Origin: Cellulomonas cellasea
Lineage (GTDB): Bacteria; Actinomycetota; Actinomycetes; Actinomycetales; Cellulomonadaceae
DNA length: 64,000 nucleotides
Assembly (NCBI RefSeq): GCF_030372105.1
Contig: NZ_JAUDBQ010000016.1
Coordinates: 1 to 64,000 of the forward strand
Direction of reading: 5' to 3'
The position numbers were made by a program, and so were the translations under genes. Positions 52,326 through 60,635 of the stretch are shown piece after piece (the first letter of the stretch is position 1; each line of letters begins with the position of its first letter). The notes beneath the pieces were generated by a model. The model did not search any database. It was not told the origin of the DNA and saw only the letters and a program-made list of their open reading frames with translations.

Positions 52326-52358
52326 ACTATACCGGCCATAGTATCCCGGTATTAGTAT
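52326..52358. promoter_or_regulatory. Divergent map/XRE promoters with inverted repeat
   Basis: Minus-strand TATAGT (52326-52331) is the map -10. TAGTAT (52353-52358) is the XRE -10, ending 7 nt before ATG 52366. Between them ATACCGG (52329-52335) and CCGGTAT (52346-52352) form a perfect inverted repeat with a 10-nt spacer, overlapping or touching both -10s. Confidence 0.6.
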
Positions 52359-52365
52359 CGGCCAC

Positions 52366-52671
52366 ATGGTCAGACTGCCCCTCACTCCCGCCGAGGTCGA
52401 GCGCGGACAGCGCCTAGGAGCCCTGCTGCGTCGCGCCCGGGGCCAGCGCTCGATGCTCGAGGTCGCCCTCGACGCGAGGGTGTCGCCAGAGACCCTGCGG
52501 AAGATCGAGTCGGGCCGCGTCGCGACGCCCGCCTTCCCGACCATCGCGGCAATCGCTGCTGTCCTCGGCCTCTCCCTCGACGACGTGTGGGCCGAGATCA
52601 ACCAGCCGGTGCCAGGGGTCGAGCCGGCGACTGCCGCCGCCTTCGCGCGACTGGCTAGTCGTCGCGACTAG
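52366..52671 (+). CDS. XRE family HTH regulator
   Basis: A 101-residue DNA-binding protein. The HTH spans about 14-68 (G-A-L-L-R-R-A-R, S-M-L-E-V-A-L-D-A-R-V-S-P-E-T-L-R-K-I-E-S-G-R, then F-P-T-I-A-A-I-A-A-V-L-G). It has no ligand domain. ATG 52366 follows a -10 by 7 nt without a ribosome site. It probably binds the inverted repeat in the gap to control itself and map. Confidence 0.88.
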   Translation: MVRLPLTPAEVERGQRLGALLRRARGQRSMLEVALDARVSPETLRKIESGRVATPAFPTIAAIAAVLGLSLDDVWAEINQPVPGVEPATAAAFARLASRRD

Positions 52672-52829
52672 GGGACGTCTCCCCTCAAGGGTGCTGGGTA
52701 GAAGTCGATCAACGTCCTCTCTGGAAATGCGGAGGGATGTCGTGCCTGCCTTCGATAGGACGCGAGATGCCCCGACGAACAGCAGTCGACGCCCGCGATG
52801 GTGGCGAGCGCCGAGGTGGCGCGCTTCGG

Positions 52830-53678
52830 TCAGGGCCGAGTGCTGAGCCACGTGGTGAGGTAGTGCCGGAAGGGCGCCGGTTGCTCAATCCACGGGTAGT
52901 GGCCGCAGTCTGCGATCAAGGCCAGGTCAGCGCTGAGAAGCGCTGCGTAGTCCCTGACCGGCTGCACGCCGGTGAGGAGGTCTTGGTCGCCGCCGATGAC
53001 GAGGCTTCGAGGCGAGCGCATCGTGCGGATGCGTTCGACGGCGTCGTCGGGGATGTCGGTGAACCACGCGGAGGCCGCTGCCAGGCTGACGGCCCCGACG
53101 TCCGCATGCGCCTGTTCCGTAGGGGTCCAGTGTGCGTAGCTGGCCGGAGCCTGCCGGCGGAAGGACTCTCGGAAGTCGGATTCTGTGCTGGGCTCGTCGG
53201 TCGACATCGCGATGAGAGCATCGAGTGCTTCGCGCTCGGCGTGTTCGGCGGCGATCGACTCGATATCGGAGGGTGTGCCGGTCAACCAAGTCGCCGGTGG
53301 TGTGACGAGCGCCATGGATCGCACTCGGTCGGGGAACTGCGCTGCGGCGGCTAGGGCGAGCCGAGTTCCGGCAGAGTGAGCCACCAGGTCAATGGTGTCG
53401 AGGCCGAGTGCATCGGCCAGCGTGATGACGTCCGCTGCGTCGGTCCACCATCCGCGCGAGATGCCCCCGCTCCTTGGCGTTCCTCGGGGGTGGAGGACTG
53501 CCAGTGCGTGATCGCTTCCCAGGCCGGCGAACTCGCCCAAGTACTCAGGGCCGCGGCAGGGGCCGCCGGGCAGGACGATCGCCGGCTCTCCGAGGGCTTC
53601 TCCGAGAGTGGAGACGGCGAAGGGCAATCGAAGGTCATCGACGCGCACGCCGCAGCCTTTCACGTTGGCGGTGCGCAC
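52830..53678 (-). CDS. Alpha/beta hydrolase
   Basis: About 282 residues, proline iminopeptidase-like. L-P-G-G-P-C-R-G-P-E-Y near 35, V-L-H-P-R-G-T near 62, nucleophile V-A-H-S-A-G-T-R near 97, acid in I-G-G-D-Q-D-L near 225, and catalytic His in D-C-G-H-Y-P-W-I-E near 258. The start is uncertain: GTG 53678 or 53663 fit the fold; the open frame reaches TTG 53783. Codon third positions are less GC-biased than in the core genes. Between XRE and Fic genes; substrate unknown. Confidence 0.78.
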   Translation of the reverse strand: MRTANVKGCGVRVDDLRLPFAVSTLGEALGEPAIVLPGGPCRGPEYLGEFAGLGSDHALAVLHPRGTPRSGGISRGWWTDAADVITLADALGLDTIDLVAHSAGTRLALAAAAQFPDRVRSMALVTPPATWLTGTPSDIESIAAEHAEREALDALIAMSTDEPSTESDFRESFRRQAPASYAHWTPTEQAHADVGAVSLAAASAWFTDIPDDAVERIRTMRSPRSLVIGGDQDLLTGVQPVRDYAALLSADLALIADCGHYPWIEQPAPFRHYLTTWLSTRP

Positions 53679-53821
53679 GACCGCTCGAATCTGATCGTCT
53701 TTCGCGGATGTCGCCTCGTCTCCGGTGTGGCGGCGTCCGCCAGTGAGCGCGTGGACGATGGGCCCGCTGCGTCCGTCGGCCAAGTCCTCTCAGCGTGCTC
53801 CAGCTTTCCGTTGGCGACGCC

Positions 53822-53855
53822 CTTGCGGAAGGATGCGGTGCTAGCCTTCCGTAAG
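53822..53855. promoter_or_regulatory. Inverted repeat at the fic promoter
   Basis: CTTGCGGAAGG (53822-53832) and CCTTCCGTAAG (53845-53855) pair at 10 of 11 positions with a 12-nt spacer. TAGCCT (53842-53847), a possible fic -10, lies at the right arm, so the repeat could be an operator; it could also form a hairpin. Confidence 0.45.
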
Positions 53856-53863
53856 AGCGCGAG

Positions 53864-55081
53864 ATGGGGAAGCTTATGAGTCGAGAGCTCGTCACCCCTG
53901 GGTGGCCGCCACTCGGAGTCGAGCGTCGCGAGTGGACCTCGCGCATCGACCCCGGGCGTCTCGACGTCTGGGAGCGCATCCGGATCGCTCGGCCCTACGA
54001 CGCGAGCGTTCCGGCGTTCATCGCGCCCCTCGAGGTGCGGCTGGAGCCCGAGACGGCCGCGATCGTGGCCTCGGCGAGCGCCGAAGTGGTGCGGTTCGAC
54101 GCCGAGATGGCGGCCATGCCCGTCCCCATGCCCGCCATCCTGCTGCGCAGCGAGTCGGCGTCCAGCTCCCAGATCGAGCGGCTGACGTCCAACGCCCGCA
54201 ACCTGGCCATCGCCGAGTTAGACCTGGGGTCGCGGCAGAACGCCGAGCTCGTCGTTGCCAATGTCCGCGCGATGCAGCGCGCCCTGGACGTGGGGACCGG
54301 CATCACGCGGCGCTCGATCATCGAGACGCACCAGAGGCTGCTCGAGCACTCCGACCCCGAGATCGTCGGCGGGCTGCGGAGCGAGCAGGTGTGGGTGGGG
54401 GGCTCGGACGCGAGCCCGCACGGCGCCGAGTTCGTCCCGCCGCACGCTGATCGCGTGTCAGCGCTTATCGACGACCTCGTCGATTTCTCCGCCCGGGACG
54501 ACATCCCGGTGCTCGCCCACGCGGCACTCGTCCATGCGCAGTTCGAGACGATCCACCCGTTCCTCGACGGCAACGGCCGCACCGGCCGCGCGATCATGCA
54601 CACCCTGCTGCGCGGGCGTGGCTTGACTCGGCACTCCACCGTGCCGGTCTCCTCGGGGCTGCTGCGTGACACGGCCCGGTACTTCCAGGCGCTCACCGCC
54701 TACCGGGAGGGCCACCACGACGCGATCGTCGCCGAGACGGCGCGCGCCGCGTTCGCCGCCGTGTCGAACGGGCGGCAACTCGCCTCCGAGATGGCCGCGA
54801 TCCGTGAGACGGCCCGCGCAAGCCTCGTGGCCCGAGCCGACTCCGCCGCCTGGCCGCTGATCGACCTGCTGATGCGCCAACCGGTGGTCAACGCCGAACG
54901 AGTGGCCCGCGAGCTCGGCGTCACCACACGCACTGCCCGCAACGCTCTGGACCTCCTGGCAGAGGCGGGTGTCGTGGCCCTGGCGAGCACCGCGAAGCGT
55001 GACCGCATCTGGCAGATCACCGCGGTCACGGACGCGATGGACGCCTTCGCGCGGCGGGCTGGTCGTCGGGCGAACGGATAG
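53864..55081 (+). CDS. Fic family protein with C-terminal winged helix
   Basis: A 405-residue protein of the Fic_N-Fic-HTH layout. The Fic motif H-P-F-L-D-G-N-G-R-T-G-R is complete from His231. An inhibitory-helix motif S-S-Q-I-E-R lies at about 101-106: Ser and Glu are kept, but Arg replaces the usual Gly or Asn. The C-terminal 70 residues form a winged helix (V-N-A-E-R-V-A-R-E-L-G-V-T-T-R-T-A-R-N-A-L). Such enzymes AMPylate proteins. ATG 53864 or 53876 may be the start. The neighbours suggest an accessory locus. Confidence 0.9.
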   Translation: MGKLMSRELVTPGWPPLGVERREWTSRIDPGRLDVWERIRIARPYDASVPAFIAPLEVRLEPETAAIVASASAEVVRFDAEMAAMPVPMPAILLRSESASSSQIERLTSNARNLAIAELDLGSRQNAELVVANVRAMQRALDVGTGITRRSIIETHQRLLEHSDPEIVGGLRSEQVWVGGSDASPHGAEFVPPHADRVSALIDDLVDFSARDDIPVLAHAALVHAQFETIHPFLDGNGRTGRAIMHTLLRGRGLTRHSTVPVSSGLLRDTARYFQALTAYREGHHDAIVAETARAAFAAVSNGRQLASEMAAIRETARASLVARADSAAWPLIDLLMRQPVVNAERVARELGVTTRTARNALDLLAEAGVVALASTAKRDRIWQITAVTDAMDAFARRAGRRANG

Positions 55082-55090
55082 CGCCTCGCG

Positions 55091-56119
55091 TCACGAGGGG
55101 CGGCTGGCGCCGGTGAGCGCGCGGACGATGGGGCCGGCGACCTCCGGGTCGGCCAAGTAGTCCTCGACGGCATGTGGGGAGGACGGGTTGTTCGTCCGCT
55201 CGTCCCGGATCGCCTCGCCACCGGTGAAGAGCGGCCCCAGCGGGTGGACCAGGGCGATGACGTCACGGACGTCGTAGGCGTTGACCCAGCCAGGCGCGGC
55301 GGGCTCCCACGGTTGGATGGCCTCGGGCACGGGGCGGTGCTCGGTGCCGGCGCCCGGCCCGCTCAGGTGGCGGCGCACCACGCGCAGGCCCAGCGGCGAC
55401 CCTGTGGTGGCGAGCAGCCGGATCACGACCCCGGGCGGCAGGCTCTGGCAGGCGTCGTAGGCGACCACGCTGCCCAGGCTGTGGCCGATCACGACCAGGT
55501 CGGTGTGCCCGTCGTCGACCGCCGACGCCACCGACCTGTGCACCACGCCCTGCACCAGGGTGCGCAGCCCCACATCGGTCAGGTAGTAGGCCACGTCCCG
55601 GTAGAACTGCTCGATGACCCACGCGGCCAGCCCGGTCTTCACGGCGAGGAACTGGAGCGCCGAGCGGGCGACCTGCAGCCGCAGGAAGTCGGACCACTCG
55701 ACCTCCGGGTGGACGAGCTGCTCCGTGCGCCGGATCTCCTGGATCTCGGCCACGGCCGCGCGCCCGTCCGCGCCGGTCTGCGGCAGCCGGTCCTCGGCGC
55801 GGTACCCGGCGCCCTCGGCGGCGTCGATCAACATGTGCTGGATCAGCGCGTCCACGTCCTGGCCGCTCGCGAGGTCCGGCGGCGGGCCGCCCGCGGCGTC
55901 GAGATCGGCCACGCGGGCTGCGAGGTCGTTCCCGTAGAAGGGGAGGTGGACGGCCTCCAACGTCGGCGGCCCCTCGGCTGCGAGGACCGCGCCCTTCGCG
56001 AGCCCGGCCAGCCACAGGCGGGTCAGGGCGGCGACGTGCCGCGCGACGTCCTCCGGCGACCGGCCCATGCCCAAGGGCATCTGCTGGCCACGCCCATGCA
56101 CCAGGAGCAGAGCGGTCAT
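55091..56119 (-). CDS. Lipase-like alpha/beta hydrolase, unknown substrate
   Basis: A 342-residue protein starting T-A-L-L-L-V-H-G-R-G-Q-Q, the oxyanion side of an alpha/beta hydrolase, with the nucleophile elbow V-I-G-H-S-L-G-S-V-V-A-Y-D near 210. A Phe/Tyr-rich helical stretch (I-E-Q-F-Y-R-D-V-A-Y-Y-L) near 170 may cap the site. A candidate His is in A-L-V-H-P-L-G-P-L near 290. ATG 56119 has GGAGG 6 nt upstream, preferred to ATG 56176. It converges with the fic gene 9 nt away. Confidence 0.82.
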   Translation of the reverse strand: MTALLLVHGRGQQMPLGMGRSPEDVARHVAALTRLWLAGLAKGAVLAAEGPPTLEAVHLPFYGNDLAARVADLDAAGGPPPDLASGQDVDALIQHMLIDAAEGAGYRAEDRLPQTGADGRAAVAEIQEIRRTEQLVHPEVEWSDFLRLQVARSALQFLAVKTGLAAWVIEQFYRDVAYYLTDVGLRTLVQGVVHRSVASAVDDGHTDLVVIGHSLGSVVAYDACQSLPPGVVIRLLATTGSPLGLRVVRRHLSGPGAGTEHRPVPEAIQPWEPAAPGWVNAYDVRDVIALVHPLGPLFTGGEAIRDERTNNPSSPHAVEDYLADPEVAGPIVRALTGASRPS

Positions 56120-56363
56120 GACTGCCTCCGTCGTCGGCGATGCCGCGTCCGACGCGTCGCGCCGTCGCCCTTGCATCGTGGCACGGACCCGCTCGCGGGG
56201 CGCACGCAGCAGGCGTTTCGCCGCGTGATCCTGCTGGAGGACGAGTGAGATACAAGCGGGATGCGAGTCGCGCGAGGCGGTTGCGGGCCCGCCCGGACCG
56301 GCGCAATGTCGAGATGTGGGGTCCCCGACCGGGTGGCCGCCACGCCGGCGACGGAGGCCCGTG

Positions 56364-57548
56364 ATGTCGCAAGATCCCCACCCGCCCGGCCCTGGCCCCG
56401 AGGCTCCGGCCCTGCCCGGCGACCTGCTCGCGAGCCTGGGCGCAGGCGCCGGAGACGTGGCCGATCGGGTGCTCGCCGCCCTGCTCGGCTCCCAGGAGCT
56501 GCACGCGCTCTACGCGGGCGACCGCCTCGGTTGGTACCGGTCGCTCGCGGAGCATGGCGCGTCCACGGCCGAGGAGCTCGCGCGGCGCACCGGCACCGAC
56601 GCCCGGTACACCCGCGAATGGCTCGAGCACCAGGCGGCGGTCGGCTACCTCACGGTCGAGGCCACCCCTGTCGCCGCGCCGGGCGCGGAGCCTGCCGCCG
56701 AGGCGGACGCGCGCCGCTTCGCCCTGACCCCGGGCGCGCAGGAGGTGCTCACCGACATGGCCTCGTTGGCCTACCTGGCGCCCTTCGGGCGGCTGGCCGC
56801 AGCCTCCTGGCGGGTGATCGACGAGACCGTCGAGGCCTACCGCACCGGCACGGGCGTCAGCTGGGCGCGCCTGGGCGCCGACGCGCGGGAAGCCCAGGCC
56901 GCTCTCAACCGCCCGTTCTTCCTGCGCCAGCTCGCCCAGGAGGTCGTGCCCCAGCTCCCCGCGCTCGCGGCGCTGCTCGCGGACGGCGCCCGCGTCGCGG
57001 ACATCGGGTGCGGCGAGGGCTGGTCGTCGATCGCGTTCGCGCTCGGGTTCCCCACCGCGCGGGTGGACGGCATCGACCTGGACGGGCCGTCAGTGGCGGC
57101 CGCCCACGGGCACGCGCGGCAGGCGGGCGTGGGGGACAGGGTGCGGTTCGTCGAGGCGGACGCCGCGGGGTACGCGGACGCTGGCCCCGGCCACGCCGGC
57201 GCCTACGACGTGGTGACCGCCTTCGAGTGCGTGCACGACCTGCGCGACCCGGTGGGCGTGCTGCGCGGCATGCGGGCGCTCGCGGACCCACAGGGGTACG
57301 TGCTCGTCGTCGACGAGCGCACCGAGCCGGCGTTCAGCGCGCCCGCCGGTGTCGCGGAGCGGCTGTTCTACGGCTACTCGCTCACGGTGTGCCTGCCCGA
57401 CGCGCTCGCCGAGGCGCCCAGCGCGGGCACCGGGACCGTGATGCGGCCCGACGTGCTGGCCGGGTACGCGCACGCGGCGGGGTTCGACGACGTCGAGGTG
57501 CTAGGCGTCGAGCACGACACCTTCCGGTTCTACCGGTTGGTGCTCTGA
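56364..57548 (+). CDS. SAM-dependent methyltransferase with N-terminal winged helix
   Basis: A 394-residue class I methyltransferase. The N-terminal about 100 residues form a winged-helix dimerisation domain (S-T-A-E-E-L-A-R-R-T-G-T-D-A-R-Y-T-R-E-W-L). SAM motif I is V-A-D-I-G-C-G-E-G-W near 212, with D-G-I-D-L-D near 236 and F-E-C-V-H-D near 290. The layout matches Rv2258c-like enzymes acting on small molecules; the substrate is unknown. ATG 56364 has GGAGG 6 nt upstream. Confidence 0.9.
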   Translation: MSQDPHPPGPGPEAPALPGDLLASLGAGAGDVADRVLAALLGSQELHALYAGDRLGWYRSLAEHGASTAEELARRTGTDARYTREWLEHQAAVGYLTVEATPVAAPGAEPAAEADARRFALTPGAQEVLTDMASLAYLAPFGRLAAASWRVIDETVEAYRTGTGVSWARLGADAREAQAALNRPFFLRQLAQEVVPQLPALAALLADGARVADIGCGEGWSSIAFALGFPTARVDGIDLDGPSVAAAHGHARQAGVGDRVRFVEADAAGYADAGPGHAGAYDVVTAFECVHDLRDPVGVLRGMRALADPQGYVLVVDERTEPAFSAPAGVAERLFYGYSLTVCLPDALAEAPSAGTGTVMRPDVLAGYAHAAGFDDVEVLGVEHDTFRFYRLVL

Positions 57549-57560
57549 CGCCTCGCTCCA

Positions 57561-57648
57561 GTGGCATCCGGGCCGGTGGCATCCGCTCCAGTGGCATCCG
57601 GGCCGGTGGCATCCGGGCCGGTGGCATCGCGGTCCGGTGGCGTCGCGG
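57561..57648. repeat. 15-bp tandem repeat array
   Basis: A unit GTGGCATCCGGGCCG (variant GTGGCATCCGCTCCA) starts at 57561, 57576, 57591, 57606 and 57621, with a degenerate copy at 57637. It fills the gap between the methyltransferase and the convergent deacylase. It reads open in some frames but shows no ribosome site. Confidence 0.85.
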
Positions 57649-57655
57649 TTGGGAC

Positions 57656-58228
57656 TCAGGGCAGCGCGAGCCCGTCCACGACCTCGGCGCCCGGCGCGGT
57701 GGCGAGCAGGGCGCCCGGCAGGGCCAGCTTCGAGCGGCGCAGGCCGCTGCCGATGATCACCGGGTCGCCCGCCGGGTCCGGCGCGGCCACCCGGGCGTCC
57801 ACCAGCACGCGGTACCCGTCGGGCAGGCCGATCGGGGTGATCCCGCCGTACTCCATGCCCGACTCCTGCGTGGCGCGGTCCATCGGCAGGAATGACGCCT
57901 TGCGGACGTCCAGCAGCCGCTTGACCGCGTTGTTCACGTCGGCCCGGGTCGTGGCGCGCACGACGGCCGCGGCGATGCGCTCCGCGCCCTCGCGGCGGCC
58001 CGCGACGAGCACGCAGTTGACCGACGCGGACAGCGGCAGGCCATGCGCCTCCGTCATCGCGGCGGTGTCGGCGAGGTCGGGGTCGATCTCGGCGACGACC
58101 ACGGACTCGGCGACGGATGGCTCCACGGCCGCCCAGCCGCTGAGCGCGGCGAACGTGGGCTCGGCCAGCAGCTCGGGGTGGTCGAGGGCGCGCAGCCAGG
58201 TCAGGGTCCCGAGGGTCGTCACGGTCAT
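57656..58228 (-). CDS. YbaK/EbsC-like aminoacyl-tRNA deacylase
   Basis: A 190-residue YbaK/ProX fold protein. Family pattern: C-V-L-V-A-G-R-R near 75, V-N-N-A-V-K-R-L near 102 with the key Lys, and Y-G-G-I-T-P-I-G-L-P near 132. YbaK-type proteins hydrolyse mischarged tRNA such as Cys-tRNA(Pro); the exact substrate here is inferred. ATG 58228 follows a -10 by 7 nt, preferred to a longer frame at 58285. Confidence 0.88.
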   Translation of the reverse strand: MTVTTLGTLTWLRALDHPELLAEPTFAALSGWAAVEPSVAESVVVAEIDPDLADTAAMTEAHGLPLSASVNCVLVAGRREGAERIAAAVVRATTRADVNNAVKRLLDVRKASFLPMDRATQESGMEYGGITPIGLPDGYRVLVDARVAAPDPAGDPVIIGSGLRRSKLALPGALLATAPGAEVVDGLALP

Positions 58229-58235
58229 GAGGGCG

Positions 58236-58241
58236 AGGCTA
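58236..58241 (-). promoter_or_regulatory. Deacylase -10 element, leaderless type
   Basis: Minus-strand TAGCCT ends 7 nt before ATG 58228; fixes the start. Confidence 0.5.
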
Positions 58242-58297
58242 GCGAGGGGCCTGGCGGGCTGGCGTGGCCGTCCGGCCCGCGTCACGGCGGAGCGCGG

Positions 58298-58837
58298 TCA
58301 GCGCTGGGCGGTGCCCATCAGGACCCCGCGGGCCAGCGTGTGCCGCACTGCCGCGAGGGAGACGGCGCCGGGCATCGCGCCCACCGTCACCCCCAGGCGC
58401 TCCACATCCAACGCGTGCACCGCGATGTAGTACCGGTGCGGGCGGTCGCCGTGGGGCGGCCCGGCCCCCTCGTATCCCGCGAGCCCGTGGTCGCCGCGCA
58501 CATGGAAGGCGCCAGGCGGCAGCCGGTTCCCCTCGGGGGTCCCGACGCCGTGCGCCAGCGACGTCGTGGTGACGGGCACGTCGACCAGCACCCAGTGCCA
58601 GAACCCGGAGGCGCCCGGCGCGTCGGGGTCGAAGACGTTGACCAGGAACGAGCGCGTCTGGGCGGGGAAGCCGGACCAGCTCAACTGCGGCGAGGCGTTG
58701 CCGCCCGGTGGCGCCTGCACCGAGTCCGGCAGCGGCTCGCCGTGGCGCACGTCCTCGCTGACGAGGTCGAACGACGCGACGTGCGGGAGCATCGCGTACG
58801 GCTCAGGGGCCAACGGGCGGGTCAGTGAGACGGCCAT
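58298..58837 (-). CDS. YbhB/YbcL family Raf kinase inhibitor-like protein
   Basis: A 179-residue phosphatidylethanolamine-binding-protein fold. S-P-Q-L-S-W near 49, D-P-D-A-P near 70, W-H-W-V-L-V-D-V-P near 80, and G-P-P-H-G-D-R-P-H-R-Y near 127 line the anion pocket. Bacterial roles are unclear. ATG 58837 has GGAGGT 6 nt upstream, preferred to the longer frame. It lies upstream of the deacylase, which has its own promoter. Confidence 0.9.
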   Translation of the reverse strand: MAVSLTRPLAPEPYAMLPHVASFDLVSEDVRHGEPLPDSVQAPPGGNASPQLSWSGFPAQTRSFLVNVFDPDAPGASGFWHWVLVDVPVTTTSLAHGVGTPEGNRLPPGAFHVRGDHGLAGYEGAGPPHGDRPHRYYIAVHALDVERLGVTVGAMPGAVSLAAVRHTLARGVLMGTAQR

Positions 58838-58889
58838 GAAGACCTCCGCGCGGGTCGGGGTCGGCTCGGCTCCCCGGCCGACCCCTCCA

Positions 58890-60635
58890 TCATGCGCGGG
58901 GGTGTGGCCCGGCGCCTGTGGGGAGCCGGTCGCCGCCGCCGCGGCGCACATGCGAGCGGGCATGCTCGATCGCGTCGTCCAGGTCGGCGAACAGGTGGTG
59001 CTCGTGCTGCAGCTCCTCGAGCACCCCGACGGACTCCACGAGGCGCCGGTGCTCGGGACGCAGGCCCTTGAGCAGCACCACGATGCCGCGGCGCCGCAGG
59101 TCCGCGACGACCTCGGCGAGGGCGTTCGCCCCGCTCGTGTCCAGGACGTTGATCGAGGAGAGGCGCAGCACCACGACGCGCACGTCGGCGACCTGCGCCA
59201 GCTCGTCGAGGAAACGGCGCACGTCCGCGAAGAACAGCGCGCCGTCGATCCGGTACAGCGCGATGTGCTCGTTCAGCAGCGCGTGCTCCTCGGCCAGGCC
59301 CACGGCCTCCGTGTCGGAGGCGGGGATCTGCTCGCGGTGCAGGCCGCTGGCCCGGGCCACGGCGCGCAGGGCGAGCACCGCGGCGACGGCGATCCCGATC
59401 TCGACGGCCATCACCAGGTCGAACACGATCGTGGCGCCCAGCGTCAGCACGAAGACCAGCGCGCCGGACCGGCCCGATCGGCAGATCGAGCGGGCCGTCG
59501 GCAAGTCGATCATCCGGGCCGCCGTGACCAGCAGAACGCCCGCGAGCGCCGAGAGCGGGATCCGCGCGACCCACGGCGCGGCCGCGTAGACGATCACCGC
59601 GAGCACCCCCGCGTGCAGCAGCGCGGACATCCGGGTGCGGGCGCCGGCGCGCACGTTCACAGCGGTGCGGGCGATGGCGCCGGTCGCGGGCATGCCGCCG
59701 AACAGGCCGGAGGCGACGTTCGCCAGCCCCTGGCCCACGAGCTCGCGGTTGGGCTGGGTGCGGGGGATGTCGTCGGCCATCCCGTCGGCCACGCGCGCGG
59801 ACAGGAGCGACTCGAGGGCGGCGAGCGCGGCCACGGCCAACGCCGCCGAGAACAGCGCGGAGGTGGTCTCGACGCTCGCTATCGGCACCGAGGGGGCGGG
59901 CAGGGAGGACGGGAGCGCGCCGATCCGGTCCACGCCCAGGCCCGTGAGCTCGACCAGCAGCGTCGCGGCCACCACGGCGACGAGGGAGGCGGGCAGGGTG
60001 CGGTTGACCCGCGGCAGCAGCGTCATGATCGCGATGACGAGCGCGACGACGCCGAGCGCGGGCAGCGCCGCGAGCCAGTCGACCTGGCCCAGGGTGCGCA
60101 GCGCGACGAGGGCCGCGTTCTCCCCGGCGGCCTTGGGGGTGTCCAGGGCCAGCGGGACCTGCTGCAGGGCGATGACGACGCCGATGCCCAGGGTGAACCC
60201 CTCGACCACGGGCCAGGGGATGTAGGCGACGAGCCGCCCGAGGCCCACGAGGCCGCCCAGGATGACCAGGCCGCCGGCCATGATCGAGACCACCGCGACG
60301 GACTCGGGGCCGTAGCGGGCCACGATGGGGATGAGCACGACTGTCATCGCGCCGGTGGGCCCGGAGACCTGCAGCTGGGAGCCGCCGAACACGGCCGCGA
60401 CGGCGCCGGCGACGACGGCGGTGACGAGGCCCGCGGTGGCGCCCAGGCCGGAGGTGACCCCGAACCCGAGGGCGAGCGGCAAGGCGACGATGGCGACGGT
60501 GAGGCCGGCGACGGCGTCGGCGCGCCAGGAGCCGCGCAGCCCCGCGTAGTCGGAGCGGCGGGGGAGGGTGCGGCGCGCGAGCAGGGCCGCTGTGGCGCGC
60601 CAGTCGACCCGCGCCAGGAATGCCGGGGCGCTCAT
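58890..60635 (-). CDS. SulP family anion transporter with STAS domain
   Basis: A 581-residue transporter with 10-14 helices and a C-terminal cytoplasmic STAS domain (about 440-555). It begins with the family segment D-A-V-A-G-L-T-V-A-I-V-A-L-P-L-A-L-G-F near 40, then V-S-G-P-T-G-A near 90. STAS carries L-S-S-I-N-V-L-D-T-S-G-A-N-A-L, with the Ser that is phosphorylated in anti-sigma antagonists. SulP members carry sulfate, bicarbonate or dicarboxylates; which one is open. The start overlaps the ArsR stop by 4 nt. Confidence 0.92.
   Translation of the reverse strand: MSAPAFLARVDWRATAALLARRTLPRRSDYAGLRGSWRADAVAGLTVAIVALPLALGFGVTSGLGATAGLVTAVVAGAVAAVFGGSQLQVSGPTGAMTVVLIPIVARYGPESVAVVSIMAGGLVILGGLVGLGRLVAYIPWPVVEGFTLGIGVVIALQQVPLALDTPKAAGENAALVALRTLGQVDWLAALPALGVVALVIAIMTLLPRVNRTLPASLVAVVAATLLVELTGLGVDRIGALPSSLPAPSVPIASVETTSALFSAALAVAALAALESLLSARVADGMADDIPRTQPNRELVGQGLANVASGLFGGMPATGAIARTAVNVRAGARTRMSALLHAGVLAVIVYAAAPWVARIPLSALAGVLLVTAARMIDLPTARSICRSGRSGALVFVLTLGATIVFDLVMAVEIGIAVAAVLALRAVARASGLHREQIPASDTEAVGLAEEHALLNEHIALYRIDGALFFADVRRFLDELAQVADVRVVVLRLSSINVLDTSGANALAEVVADLRRRGIVVLLKGLRPEHRRLVESVGVLEELQHEHHLFADLDDAIEHARSHVRRGGGDRLPTGAGPHPRA

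Noticed and set aside
52737-53354. A 205-residue plus frame opposite the 52830-53678 hydrolase
   Set aside because: The minus strand has the full alpha/beta hydrolase triad order; the plus frame matches nothing.
57561-57648. CRISPR array
   Set aside because: The units are 15 bp, directly abutting, with no spacers and no cas genes nearby; it is a simple tandem repeat.
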